From Oligoflexus tunisiensis (GTDB lineage: Bacteria > Bdellovibrionota_B > Oligoflexia > Oligoflexales > Oligoflexaceae): a DNA stretch of 64,000 bases. Both the position numbers and the translations under genes were made by a program. Shown one piece after another: positions 47,657 to 55,892 of the stretch; the first letter of the stretch is position 1, and every line of letters starts with the position of its first letter. The stretch spans positions 785,901-849,900 of the forward strand of contig NZ_BDFO01000001.1 of assembly GCF_001748245.1 (NCBI RefSeq). The letters are read 5' to 3'. The notes beneath the pieces were generated by a model. The model searched no databases and had not been told where the DNA came from. It saw nothing but the letters and a program-made list of their open reading frames with translations.

Positions 47657-50077
47657 GTGACGGTGCCCATGGAAGAATCTTCGCCTTTGGCCATGTCTCT
47701 TGCACGTCTGAATCATTTTCGGCGGAATATAAACTTTGCGCTGGGCGCCTTGCGGGTTCTCCGCGGGGCTGTGCTTGCATTATGCACGTTCCTGCTATGG
47801 GCCTGGGTCAGTCCAGAAGCCTGGGGACAGCAACTGGCAATATTTCTTGTCAGTCTTTTTGTATTTCTAGTACTTGGCTGGCAGAAAGGCCTGCGTCCAA
47901 GTTCGATGAGCGAATGGCTCCTTTCTTTGGAAATGGCCAACCCACAATCGAACAAAAGCGCCTTTCAACTGCCCAAGGATAATGCACTGGATCCAACCTG
48001 GAATCGACTCATAGATTCCGAGCTAAAGAGGCACAAAAAAGACGGCTGGCATCTCCTCATCTCAAAGGGTTCATCCCTGCTTATACCTTTGGCAGCGCTC
48101 ATCATGTTAAGCCAAACCGCAGGCCATGCCTGGGAAAGCGCCCTGCAATCTCTCGAGCGCGCCGCTCTCAGTCTAACCTATGGAGCACGCCTACGCGTGG
48201 TCGAAGGCATGCCGGAATCTGAAGGCGAAATGCTCAAGCTCAGCCGCGACACTCTTGAACTTACTGTGCTGGAGCAGAACCTGATTGAAGTTCAGGTAAC
48301 AGCCCAACCGGAATCGGCACCCAGCCTGCAACTCAAAGACAGCCAAGGCAAAAGCCTGCAAACCTTCCGCCTGGTCAAGGCCGCCGGCCCAGAGGGAAAT
48401 GAAACCACCGGCCGTTTCTCAGTAACATTTGCACTGACGGAAGACGCCCAGCTCTACCTCAGCACAATTTCAAACAGCACACCAACAGCCGTTATCAAGG
48501 TGAAGCGCCTGCCCGTTCCACAAGTAACCTTAAGCACCATCGCAGACATCGAGGAAGCCTGGCCCGATGATAAACCGCTTCCACTCGATATTTTCGTCAA
48601 GGCCGAACACCCCCTGCAGTCCGTTCAACTCGTAATCAAAGCCGGTGAGAGAACTCACAAAGAACTGGTCACAGAAGTTCTAGCTCAGGACAAACTGGAA
48701 CTGGAAACCAGCTACAACCTCCCCCTCGAAACCTATATGGACAAGGACGAGCAGGAACTAGAAATCGTAGCCGAAGCCACCGACCGTGCCATCAGCGGAC
48801 CCTTGGTCGGGCGCAGCAAACCCCTTGTTATCAAAGTCGTGAGCGCCTACGGCCGCTACCAACAAACCCTGCGCACACTTGCTGAAGCCAAGAAAGAACT
48901 GGACCTGGCCGTCCAAGGCAAGGAGGGCCACGACCCCAATCACCTCGCCGAACTCGGCAACAAGGCGGTCAAGCAGGCTGAAGATTCCCCATACTTCGAC
49001 GGTCTCGACCGCCATCAGATCCGCATGTTCCAGCAAACATTCCAAGCCATCGCCAAGAGGCCGGACCAGGAACTCACAGTTCAGGTCAGCGAAGATCTCA
49101 ATCGGTTCCTTTTCGAACACGAATCCCTCGACGACCGTGAGCGCGACCGCGACTTCTTCGTCGCCGCCCGGACGCTCAGCCGTCTGCTCGAACAAAAAGC
49201 CGAAGAGCGTAAAGTCCCGGTCAACAGGGTCGTGGAACGCATGAAAAACTTCCTCGAAGAGCGCCACCGCCGCTGGGAACTGCGCACGCAGCACATGAGC
49301 CCTGAAAACCAACCCCAGGAATGGCCACAGGTTCAGAAAAAACCCTTCACCGAGGCTCTCACCCAGATCGAAAAAATGGACACAAGCAAACCACCGCAAA
49401 CCGAGGACGCCCTGCAAAAACTCTCGCAGACGGTGGAATCTTATCGCCAGTGGATCGAAGCCCTGGAAAAGAAGGAAGATCAAAGCCGGGCCGAGCAGGA
49501 AAAGCAAAGACAGCAGGGTCTGGCTAACGCACAGAACCAACTGCGTGAACTCCAGAAACGCCAAAGCACTGTCTCAACCAAGCTCGACAAGGCTGCTCAA
49601 CGTGAAGAGGCGGATCTGCAGGAAAGCTGGGGTTCGGTAAGAATGGATCAGAATTCCAATATCAAAGGCACCCGCGAACTCGAAGCCCAACTCCGTTCCA
49701 TGTCGCCAACTGCCGGCGAAAGGATGAAAGCCGCCGTCCAGGCCATGGAGGCTACGATTGATTCCGGCAATGAGAATAAATTCACGGATGCCGAATCCGC
49801 ATCAGATATGGCAGGTCGACTCCTCCAGCAGGCTGAAAGTGCCGCCCGTCAGTCGCAAAGGGATAACGGCAAACGCGGCCGTCGTCGGCGCGTGACGAGC
49901 GATCAATACTATGGTAATCAGGTCGCCGGTGGTGATGTGGACCTTCGGCGTGACTACCAGGTGAATCGGCGTTACCGCGAGGACGTTCTGGATGACGTCC
50001 GCGAACTGAAAAAACGCGAATCCTCGGAGGAGACGGATAGTCTCTTGGAAGATTATCTGCGCAAGGTGATTCGGTGA
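47657..50077 (+). CDS. Large membrane protein with coiled-coil C-terminus (DUF4175-like)
   Basis: An 806-residue protein. Two membrane segments lie near residues 35-75 and one near 140-160, followed by a beta-rich extracytoplasmic region and then a long charged coiled coil (about residues 430-770) rich in Gln, Glu and Arg. The overall layout resembles DUF4175/TIGR02302 proteins of unknown function. It starts at GTG 47657, with ATG 47669 as an alternative, 3 bp after the hydrolase-like gene. It overlaps the methyltransferase gene by 4 nt, so these three genes form an operon. Confidence 0.6.
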   Translation: MTVPMEESSPLAMSLARLNHFRRNINFALGALRVLRGAVLALCTFLLWAWVSPEAWGQQLAIFLVSLFVFLVLGWQKGLRPSSMSEWLLSLEMANPQSNKSAFQLPKDNALDPTWNRLIDSELKRHKKDGWHLLISKGSSLLIPLAALIMLSQTAGHAWESALQSLERAALSLTYGARLRVVEGMPESEGEMLKLSRDTLELTVLEQNLIEVQVTAQPESAPSLQLKDSQGKSLQTFRLVKAAGPEGNETTGRFSVTFALTEDAQLYLSTISNSTPTAVIKVKRLPVPQVTLSTIADIEEAWPDDKPLPLDIFVKAEHPLQSVQLVIKAGERTHKELVTEVLAQDKLELETSYNLPLETYMDKDEQELEIVAEATDRAISGPLVGRSKPLVIKVVSAYGRYQQTLRTLAEAKKELDLAVQGKEGHDPNHLAELGNKAVKQAEDSPYFDGLDRHQIRMFQQTFQAIAKRPDQELTVQVSEDLNRFLFEHESLDDRERDRDFFVAARTLSRLLEQKAEERKVPVNRVVERMKNFLEERHRRWELRTQHMSPENQPQEWPQVQKKPFTEALTQIEKMDTSKPPQTEDALQKLSQTVESYRQWIEALEKKEDQSRAEQEKQRQQGLANAQNQLRELQKRQSTVSTKLDKAAQREEADLQESWGSVRMDQNSNIKGTRELEAQLRSMSPTAGERMKAAVQAMEATIDSGNENKFTDAESASDMAGRLLQQAESAARQSQRDNGKRGRRRRVTSDQYYGNQVAGGDVDLRRDYQVNRRYREDVLDDVRELKKRESSEETDSLLEDYLRKVIR

Positions 50078-51297
50078 CCGCAGCGGCTCTTGAGAAACGG
50101 ATTAAGAAACATATTCATGCGAAGCCTCAGGATGTTCGCATTGTCCCGGCCCCAGGGTGGAAGGAAATCTGTGAGGATGAACTCAGGTTTATCCTCAAGA
50201 CCTTCACCCAGCCCGGGAAATTCCAGGCGGAGATCCAGGACGATCCGGAAGGCATCGGACTCACCCAGGTGGATTTCCGTCAGCTCATCGAAATCCCGCA
50301 AAGACTTCTAACCGCGCAAGCCTGCCTTTGGAATATCCTCGACCGGCATGTGGGCAGTTTTGGGGAACTGGAACAGGCCCTCGGAAACCTTGATTTTGAC
50401 CTGTTTCTCCCTGAAAAATGCCCTGTCCAACTGAAGGTACAATCCTTTCAAAGCCACCTTTATCATGAAGGCAAACTCCACGAGCAGATCAGCCGGATAT
50501 TCACCGATCACGGTCATACTGTGAAGGATGATGCCCCCTGGTATATCCTGGCCGAGCAGCGCGGCAATCGGTTCAAACTCTTCCTCGCTCTGGGCCCCTA
50601 CCCCTTGCATCACCGAGGTTATAAAGCAGAAGCAAGGCACGGAGCCCCTCTTCAGGAGTGTCTCGCGGCTTCGGCTTTGCGCTGGATGATGAGCCTTCAG
50701 GGAGAATGGCGACCCGATTCTATCGTGGTGCCCTTTGCCGGCAGTGGAACCCTGCTCTTTGAATCGTGGCTCCTCCTGGGACAAATCCCGGCCTATTTGT
50801 GGAGACCGGATCAGTATCTTGAAAGCCTTCCGGCAACTCCCCGCGCGACGCTCGATTCCATTCGTAAAAGGTTGCAGGAGCGACAGAGTGCTTTGCCTTC
50901 TGCACTTCTCATAGAAAAGGAACCGGACATCGCCGCAGCCCTGCCTGCTCATCTTGAAAACTTCAGCAAGCCTCTCGGTGCGAAGCCGCAGGCGACATCT
51001 CTATGTGCTGACCTTTTCCATGCCTCTCTGCCTGATGCCGAACGCATCCTCATGCCCTTGAATCCACCCTATGGGTTACGCCTGACCCGCCCAGCGGATT
51101 TTTATAAGGACCTTGCAGACGTTTTGCAAAAATGGCCAAAAAAAGCCCAGGATTTAAGGGGTTTCGTCCTTATCCCTGATGACGAATCCCTCCAGGTCGT
51201 CAGGCAAAGATTCGGTTCCGCCGTGCAGGCCATTCAAAACTTTTCCCAGGGTGGCCAGCATATCCGCTGCCTCGCCTTTCAAATCCGCGGGATCTGA
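50074..51297 (+). CDS. RlmL/YcbY-like THUMP-domain RNA methyltransferase
   Basis: A 407-residue AdoMet-dependent enzyme. An N-terminal ferredoxin-like/THUMP region (about residues 20-165) is followed by a Rossmann methyltransferase. Motif I is VVPFAGSGTLLFES and motif IV is NPPYGLR, as in the guanine-N2 methyltransferases of 23S rRNA. The HHRGYKAEARHGAPLQE segment upstream of motif I is also family-typical. It starts at GTG overlapping the preceding stop (GTGA). It is shorter than E. coli RlmKL, matching only the RlmL half. Confidence 0.8.
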   Translation: MTAAALEKRIKKHIHAKPQDVRIVPAPGWKEICEDELRFILKTFTQPGKFQAEIQDDPEGIGLTQVDFRQLIEIPQRLLTAQACLWNILDRHVGSFGELEQALGNLDFDLFLPEKCPVQLKVQSFQSHLYHEGKLHEQISRIFTDHGHTVKDDAPWYILAEQRGNRFKLFLALGPYPLHHRGYKAEARHGAPLQECLAASALRWMMSLQGEWRPDSIVVPFAGSGTLLFESWLLLGQIPAYLWRPDQYLESLPATPRATLDSIRKRLQERQSALPSALLIEKEPDIAAALPAHLENFSKPLGAKPQATSLCADLFHASLPDAERILMPLNPPYGLRLTRPADFYKDLADVLQKWPKKAQDLRGFVLIPDDESLQVVRQRFGSAVQAIQNFSQGGQHIRCLAFQIRGI

Positions 51298-51352
51298 TTT
51301 TTCAGCTTCATGATACAATAGTCCCCAAATACCCCAGAGGAGATCCTGTATC

Positions 51353-51532
51353 ATGGCCAAGGCTGCTAAGACTGCAAAGAAAGACAAAAAACCCTATCGC
51401 CTGATCAAAAAGCGCAGCGGTCGCTACGCGATCATGCAAAGGGGCAAATATGTTCATGGTGAAGATAAAGTGAAGATCCTGGTGGCCGAAGGCCTGATCA
51501 AGCTGCCACGTCCCAAGGCCAAGGCTGAATAA
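51353..51532 (+). CDS. Small basic protein, 59 aa
   Basis: The ATG at 51353 has a strong gaggag 7-8 nt upstream. The product has a Lys/Ala-rich head (MAKAAKTAKKDKKPYRLIKK) and then a compact beta-like part (RYAIMQRGKYVHGEDKVKIL). High Lys/Arg content suggests RNA or DNA binding. I recognise no family. It ends 1 bp from the convergent fliG stop, so the two genes face each other tail to tail with no terminator between them. Confidence 0.7.
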   Translation: MAKAAKTAKKDKKPYRLIKKRSGRYAIMQRGKYVHGEDKVKILVAEGLIKLPRPKAKAE

Positions 51533-51533
51533 G

Positions 51534-52532
51534 TCAACTGACCTGGCGCTTCTGGTCGCGATCGATCACGAGGCGCCCATCCTCCTCGAGCTTCCTTACC
51601 TCGCTCAAGACTTCATGCTGCGCTTTCAAAATATCACTTTGCTTCTGGGGACCCAGGGCATCGATGTCATCCGCGAGCATTTTTGCGGAACGTTCCGACA
51701 TATTTTTATAGAAAAGGTTTTTGATGGTTTCCGTGGTCCCACGCAGGGCCAGGGTTAATGACCCCCGCGGCACAACCTTGATCAGCTCCTGAACACCACG
51801 GGAATCAATCAGAACGAGATCATCAAAGGTAAACATCTTCTGCCGGATTTCCTCGGACAGATCGGGATTCCGCTCTTCGATCTTTTCCAGCAGCTGCAGA
51901 CCTTCCTTGTCGAGGTGATTCAGGATCTCCGCCACCTTTCGACTGCCACCGAGCTTTCTCTGACCCAGCGACCCCATTCGTTCGACTTCCTGCAAAATAT
52001 GCTGATCGATTTCCATCACCAGGTCCGGATCGATGGGTTCGAGTTTGGAAAGACGGACCATAATCTCGGTCCGCAGCGATTCATGGAGCTGTAATAGTAC
52101 GGCGCTGGCCTTGTCGGATGTCGCATGCGCGAGGATCATGGCTATGGTCTGCGGATGCTCGAGTTGCATAATGCGGGCCAGGGTTGTGGCATCGGTGATC
52201 TCAAGGGACCGCATTTTTGCAGGACCGCGGCCGAGCTGTTTGGCAATCTGTTGACCCTTGTCACCCTTGAAGGCGAGCTGGATGGCCTTCTGGGCAAAGT
52301 CCGCGGTGTCCTTGTTCATGCCTTTGGCTGTGGTGTTCAGAGCTGCAAGGAATTCTTTCAAGACCGCATCAATGTCCGCCTGCTCCACTCTCCCGAGCTG
52401 CTTCAGTGCGGTACCGACAGTCCGCACTTCACTCGGGCTCATGCCGCGGAAGATCTCGGCCGCGAGTTCCTCTCCCAGGGACAGGAGAAGGATGGCAGCT
52501 TTTTGAGATGGATTGAATTTGCGTGCAGCCAT
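51534..52532 (-). CDS. fliG: Flagellar motor switch protein FliG
   Basis: A 332-residue switch-complex protein that links the MS ring and FliM to the stator. I use ATG 52532 (MAARKFNPSQKAAI), with gagg 6 nt upstream; the frame is open to 52544. The EHPQ motif (QLEHPQTIAMILAH), the middle-domain KVAEILNHLD and the C-terminal MFTFDDLVLIDSRG plus the charged torque helix are all present. It stands alone and not in a fli cluster within this window. Confidence 0.95.
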   Translation of the reverse strand: MAARKFNPSQKAAILLLSLGEELAAEIFRGMSPSEVRTVGTALKQLGRVEQADIDAVLKEFLAALNTTAKGMNKDTADFAQKAIQLAFKGDKGQQIAKQLGRGPAKMRSLEITDATTLARIMQLEHPQTIAMILAHATSDKASAVLLQLHESLRTEIMVRLSKLEPIDPDLVMEIDQHILQEVERMGSLGQRKLGGSRKVAEILNHLDKEGLQLLEKIEERNPDLSEEIRQKMFTFDDLVLIDSRGVQELIKVVPRGSLTLALRGTTETIKNLFYKNMSERSAKMLADDIDALGPQKQSDILKAQHEVLSEVRKLEEDGRLVIDRDQKRQVS

Positions 52533-52621
52533 GAAAAACCTCAATTTCTTAAGGTCTTTATCGGCTGCTTACGGTCTGGTCTTGATGCTTATTATTTAAA
52601 TAATATCAATAAGTTAAGTTA

Positions 52622-53890
52622 TCAATGCAACGTATTCTCATAATCCAGGAGCAGTCGCTCCAAAAACCCCTGCGGATCGGTCACCATCTCGCTCGTAACC
52701 TCCAGATCCCGAATCATGGTCGAGGGAAGCTCAAACTTGAAAGGCCGCAGAATTTTCTCACAGATCGTCATCAGCCCCCGCGCTCCGGTTTTCTCCGCAT
52801 GGGCGAGCGACGCAATCCGATCCAGCGCGTCCGCGCTAAAACGCAGATCGATGTCATAGGCACGAAAAGATTTTTGATACTGCCGGAGGATGGAACCCTC
52901 GGAATTCAGCATGATGCTGAGAAGGTCATCCTTGCTCAAGGGATGACACGCAACGCGGACCGGAAGACGGCCGATGAATTCCGGTTCAAAGCCAAAGGTA
53001 ACAAAGTCTTCACTGGTAGCTTGATCGAAGATGGGACCGTTTACGTCTGGGATCCGGGTATGATCCGTTTGGAACCCGAGCGCACCTCGTCCGATTCTTC
53101 GGAGGATAATGTCTTCAAGTCCAGTAAAGGCTCCACTGACAATGAAGAGTATATGCTTCGTGCTGATCTTCCCGCGACCGAGCTTGCCGCGCTGGAAATC
53201 CATAATTGTCTGGAGCTGCGATTGTAGATCATGGCCGGAACGCAGATCGATTTCGGTTTCTTCCATAAGACGAAGTAGGCCAAACTGTACTCCTCTCCCG
53301 TTGACATCGCGACCAGGAGATCGCTGACGGGACGCGAGCTTGTCAGCCTCGTCCAAATAAATCAAGCCACATTCCGCTTTGCGGAGATCACCCCGCGCCT
53401 GACTGACGAGCTCGCGAACGAGGTCTTCGACATTGGCGCCGACGTACCCAGTTTCGCTGAATTTTGTGGCATCGGCTTTGACGAAAGGCACACCGATGAG
53501 CTCGGCAATTTTGCGAATCAGATAGGTTTTGCCCACGCCGCTGGGTCCGAGGAGCAGAATGTTTTGCTTGGTGTATTCCTCGGTGCCGGCGTCGGTGCCG
53601 TTATAGACGGCTTTCACCTGGTTGTAATGATCGCAGATGGCAATCGCCAGGGCACGCTTCGCTTCATCCTGCTTCATGATGGAGCGGTCCAGGAAACGCT
53701 TCACGTCCTTTGGTTTGTAGGGAAATTCCCAGTCCCAGTTCGTGGCGTCCTCCTCGCGCGGGTCGCGGCGTGGTGGTGGCGGTTGCACGGCGCTTGAAAA
53801 ATTGGGGAAACTGCCGCTGAATCGTTGATGCACGAAATCCTCGAAGTCTCTTTGGGCGTTTTCTGGATCGGGTTCTTTACGATGGCTCAT
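52622..53890 (-). CDS. ClpX-like AAA+ unfoldase without zinc-binding domain
   Basis: A 422-residue ATPase. Walker A is GPSGVGKT, Walker B LIYLDEADK, the pore loop TGYVGANVEDLV and sensor 2 KTGARGL, all as in ClpX. The N-terminal zinc-binding domain of true ClpX is replaced by a ~60-residue hydrophilic, Pro-rich segment. A GALGF sequence sits where ClpX carries its IGF/LGF loop for ClpP docking, so it may still work with ClpP. The different N-terminus implies different substrates or adaptors. It is probably a second, specialised ClpX. Confidence 0.8.
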   Translation of the reverse strand: MSHRKEPDPENAQRDFEDFVHQRFSGSFPNFSSAVQPPPPRRDPREEDATNWDWEFPYKPKDVKRFLDRSIMKQDEAKRALAIAICDHYNQVKAVYNGTDAGTEEYTKQNILLLGPSGVGKTYLIRKIAELIGVPFVKADATKFSETGYVGANVEDLVRELVSQARGDLRKAECGLIYLDEADKLASRQRSPGRDVNGRGVQFGLLRLMEETEIDLRSGHDLQSQLQTIMDFQRGKLGRGKISTKHILFIVSGAFTGLEDIILRRIGRGALGFQTDHTRIPDVNGPIFDQATSEDFVTFGFEPEFIGRLPVRVACHPLSKDDLLSIMLNSEGSILRQYQKSFRAYDIDLRFSADALDRIASLAHAEKTGARGLMTICEKILRPFKFELPSTMIRDLEVTSEMVTDPQGFLERLLLDYENTLH

Positions 53891-54009
53891 GACGGTCCCG
53901 GCAGTTGTTCGGTTTCACTATACGCGCATGTGGGTTGTGGGAAAATGCGAATAGAAAGATGAAGTATTCTGGTGTCATCATGGAGCCTCGCTGGAAAGGA
54001 GACTCTTAA

Positions 54010-54282
54010 ATGACCACAGTCGCGAAACGCTATTTCTTCAAGGGCCGCGTGCAAGGCGTGGGCTTTCGTTACCATACGCAAAGCCTGGCCGCAGCATTTC
54101 CTGTTCGTGGTTTTGTGCAAAATCTTCCGGACGGACGGGTGGAAATGCATGCCGAGGGTGAGGAAGAGGTGCTGGCTGCGTTATTGCGAGCCATTCAGGA
54201 TAGATTCACTGGATACATTCACAGTTATGAGGTCCAGGATGTCACCGCTCTGCAGCTCAAAGGCTTTGAAATCAGAAGATGA
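54010..54282 (+). CDS. acyP: Acylphosphatase
   Basis: A 90-residue enzyme that hydrolyses acyl phosphates. The catalytic loop GRVQGVGFRYHTQ carries the active-site Arg, and the conserved Asn is in GFVQNLPDGRVEM. The length is typical. aaaggag precedes the ATG. It is monocistronic, divergent from the ClpX-like gene. Confidence 0.95.
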   Translation: MTTVAKRYFFKGRVQGVGFRYHTQSLAAAFPVRGFVQNLPDGRVEMHAEGEEEVLAALLRAIQDRFTGYIHSYEVQDVTALQLKGFEIRR

Positions 54283-54313
54283 GTCGAACAGACATCGTGG
54301 ATGCTCACGGGCC

Positions 54314-54586
54314 TCAGTTGCTCATCAGAAGCAGAGCGCGATCGGCCTTTTCTGACAGGGCCTTGCCCGCATTGTTCAAACTCAGCTTCGAGCCAATCCG
54401 ATCAAACAACTTGATTTCAAAGACATCTTCAATTTTCCGAAGTCTGTGGCTCACCGCTGGTGGGGTCAAGCCAAGCAACGCCGCTCCTGTCGAAGGTCGT
54501 CCGCCCCTCAGCAAATGCTGCAGGAGGATCAAGTCGTCGATGTCAAGCATGCGAAGTTTCTTATATTTTTCGCTTTGTGGTTCCAT
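54314..54586 (-). CDS. LysR-type DNA-binding domain only
   Basis: A 90-residue protein with a LysR winged helix-turn-helix: LDIDDLILLQHLLRGGRPST, then ALLGLTPPAVSHRLRKIEDV and LFDRIGSKLSLNNAGK. The effector-binding half (~200 aa) of normal LysR regulators is absent, and a stop follows directly after the linker helix begins. It may be a working mini-regulator or a truncated gene. It is convergent with acyP. Confidence 0.75.
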   Translation of the reverse strand: MEPQSEKYKKLRMLDIDDLILLQHLLRGGRPSTGAALLGLTPPAVSHRLRKIEDVFEIKLFDRIGSKLSLNNAGKALSEKADRALLLMSN

Positions 54587-54904
54587 GACGCAGCCTCTTC
54601 ACTCCTGAAAGGTTTCCCCTGGGTTCACGTACGGGTAGTTTCCCCCTATTGAAAACAAAACTGGCCAAGAGGTCAACTTTTTGGTCAAACAAAATATTCT
54701 GGGAAGTTCTCCCGTATTTTTGCCTTGTTGTTCTGGCGTACCTGGGCACGATACAAAAGTTTAACCACAGTGGATCGTTTTTTTCATGCGAAAGGGTCCG
54801 TGACACCAGGCGGAGCTTGCCAGCAGACTGTTGGCTGGCATACAAAAGGTGCATGATTCTTTTCCCCGAGTTGCCGCCCAAGGTCGAGACGTAGACGGAG
54901 CTCC
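54587..54904. other. Intergenic stretch upstream of the TIGR02147 regulator
   Basis: About 320 bp. A short TTG-started hydrophobic frame at 54649-54894 is not convincing. A Cys-rich stretch after about 54830 has no assigned role. Confidence 0.4.
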
Positions 54905-55816
54905 ATGGCCCTTGTGCCTGAAGCCTTACGAACCAACGAGGATTTTTGTCCTCCTTTGTCCGGAGTGGGTCTGATGGATGTGTTGAAGCATCAGGATTAT
55001 CGCGAGATTCTCCATGGCGAACTGGCACGTCGCATCAAACAGAATCCTCGCTATTCGCAAGGAGCATTTGCACGTGACCTCGCGCTAACACCCAGCAGAC
55101 TTAGCGAGATTTTACACGGCAAGCAGGGTGTGTCAACTCAAGTAGCGCAGCAAATTGCGCGACTGATGCGATTCAGTGAAGAGGAAACCCAGTATTTCCT
55201 CGACCTGGTGGAAAGCCAGCACGGTCGCAGTCGCCTCCTGCGTGAAGCGGCCCGCATAAGGTTGCAGAGGTTCCGCCGTTCGCCTCTTGCGGATTTGATC
55301 GGTGATGACACCTTCCATTTAATTTCTGACTGGTACAATCTCGCGGTGATGGAACTGCTCCGCCTTGATCATGTGAAGGCCGAACCGGATTACATTGCTA
55401 AAAGCCTGCGGATCCCCGTGGAGCAGGCCAAGGACGCCTTGCAGCGCCTTGAAAGGCTGGGGCTCTTGAAGCGCAACGACGAGGGGCGCCTGGAACTGGT
55501 CAAGGCCCAGCAAAACTTTGTCGGGTCAGTCGAATCCGAGTCTTTCCAAAAATTCTGCAGACAGATACTATGGAAGGCCATTGAGGCGGTCGATGAGACA
55601 CGCCCACACGCCATGCATAGCTACATGGTTGCAGTTGCCGAAAAAAATCTGCCGCAGCTGATGGCTACCCTGCGTGAAACATGCAACAGACTCGCGGAGA
55701 GAATGGATGTCGATATTGGAGCGAAGGATACGGTCTACTGCCTTAGCACGCAGTTCTTCCCCGTCTCCGAGTGTTCAACCAAGGACGACAGCCGCAAAAC
55801 TCCGCAGCCTTCCTAA
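54905..55816 (+). CDS. TIGR02147-family regulatory protein
   Basis: A 303-residue protein (or 280 from the alternative start ATG 54974, MDVLKHQDYR, which has ggag upstream and matches the family start better). A helix-turn-helix lies in SQGAFARDLALTPSRLSEIL, and a second wHTH-like region in PVEQAKDALQRLERLGLLKR. The family is typical of Bdellovibrionota and Fibrobacterota, with an unclear but probably transcriptional role. Its 3' end runs into tandem hairpin repeats before the SGNH hydrolase gene. Confidence 0.75.
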   Translation: MALVPEALRTNEDFCPPLSGVGLMDVLKHQDYREILHGELARRIKQNPRYSQGAFARDLALTPSRLSEILHGKQGVSTQVAQQIARLMRFSEEETQYFLDLVESQHGRSRLLREAARIRLQRFRRSPLADLIGDDTFHLISDWYNLAVMELLRLDHVKAEPDYIAKSLRIPVEQAKDALQRLERLGLLKRNDEGRLELVKAQQNFVGSVESESFQKFCRQILWKAIEAVDETRPHAMHSYMVAVAEKNLPQLMATLRETCNRLAERMDVDIGAKDTVYCLSTQFFPVSECSTKDDSRKTPQPS

Positions 55817-55887
55817 GCGGAGCCGTCAAGACTCCGCTGCTATCTTCAGCGGAAACGTCAAAACTTCCGCTGCTATCTTCAGCGGAG
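55797..55887 (+). repeat. Tandem hairpin-forming ~32-bp repeat
   Basis: Three consecutive units of about 32-33 bp, the first diverged and overlapping the end of the upstream gene. Each inverted pair has the form AGCGGA...TCCGCT. Hairpin 1 is AGCGGAG (55816-55822) with CTCCGCT (55832-55838). Hairpin 2 is AGCGGAA (55848-55854) with TTCCGCT (55865-55871). The G-C to A-T change is compensated. The array ends 6 bp before the SGNH hydrolase start codon. Confidence 0.75.
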
Positions 55888-55892
55888 ACACC

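Noticed and set aside
47984..49564. Long minus-strand open frames opposite the coiled-coil membrane protein gene
   Set aside because: Antisense shadows caused by biased codon use of a Gln/Glu/Lys/Arg-rich coiled coil.
54649..54894. 81-codon hydrophobic frame starting at TTG
   Set aside because: No ribosome-binding site; composition shifts abruptly and no family is recognisable.
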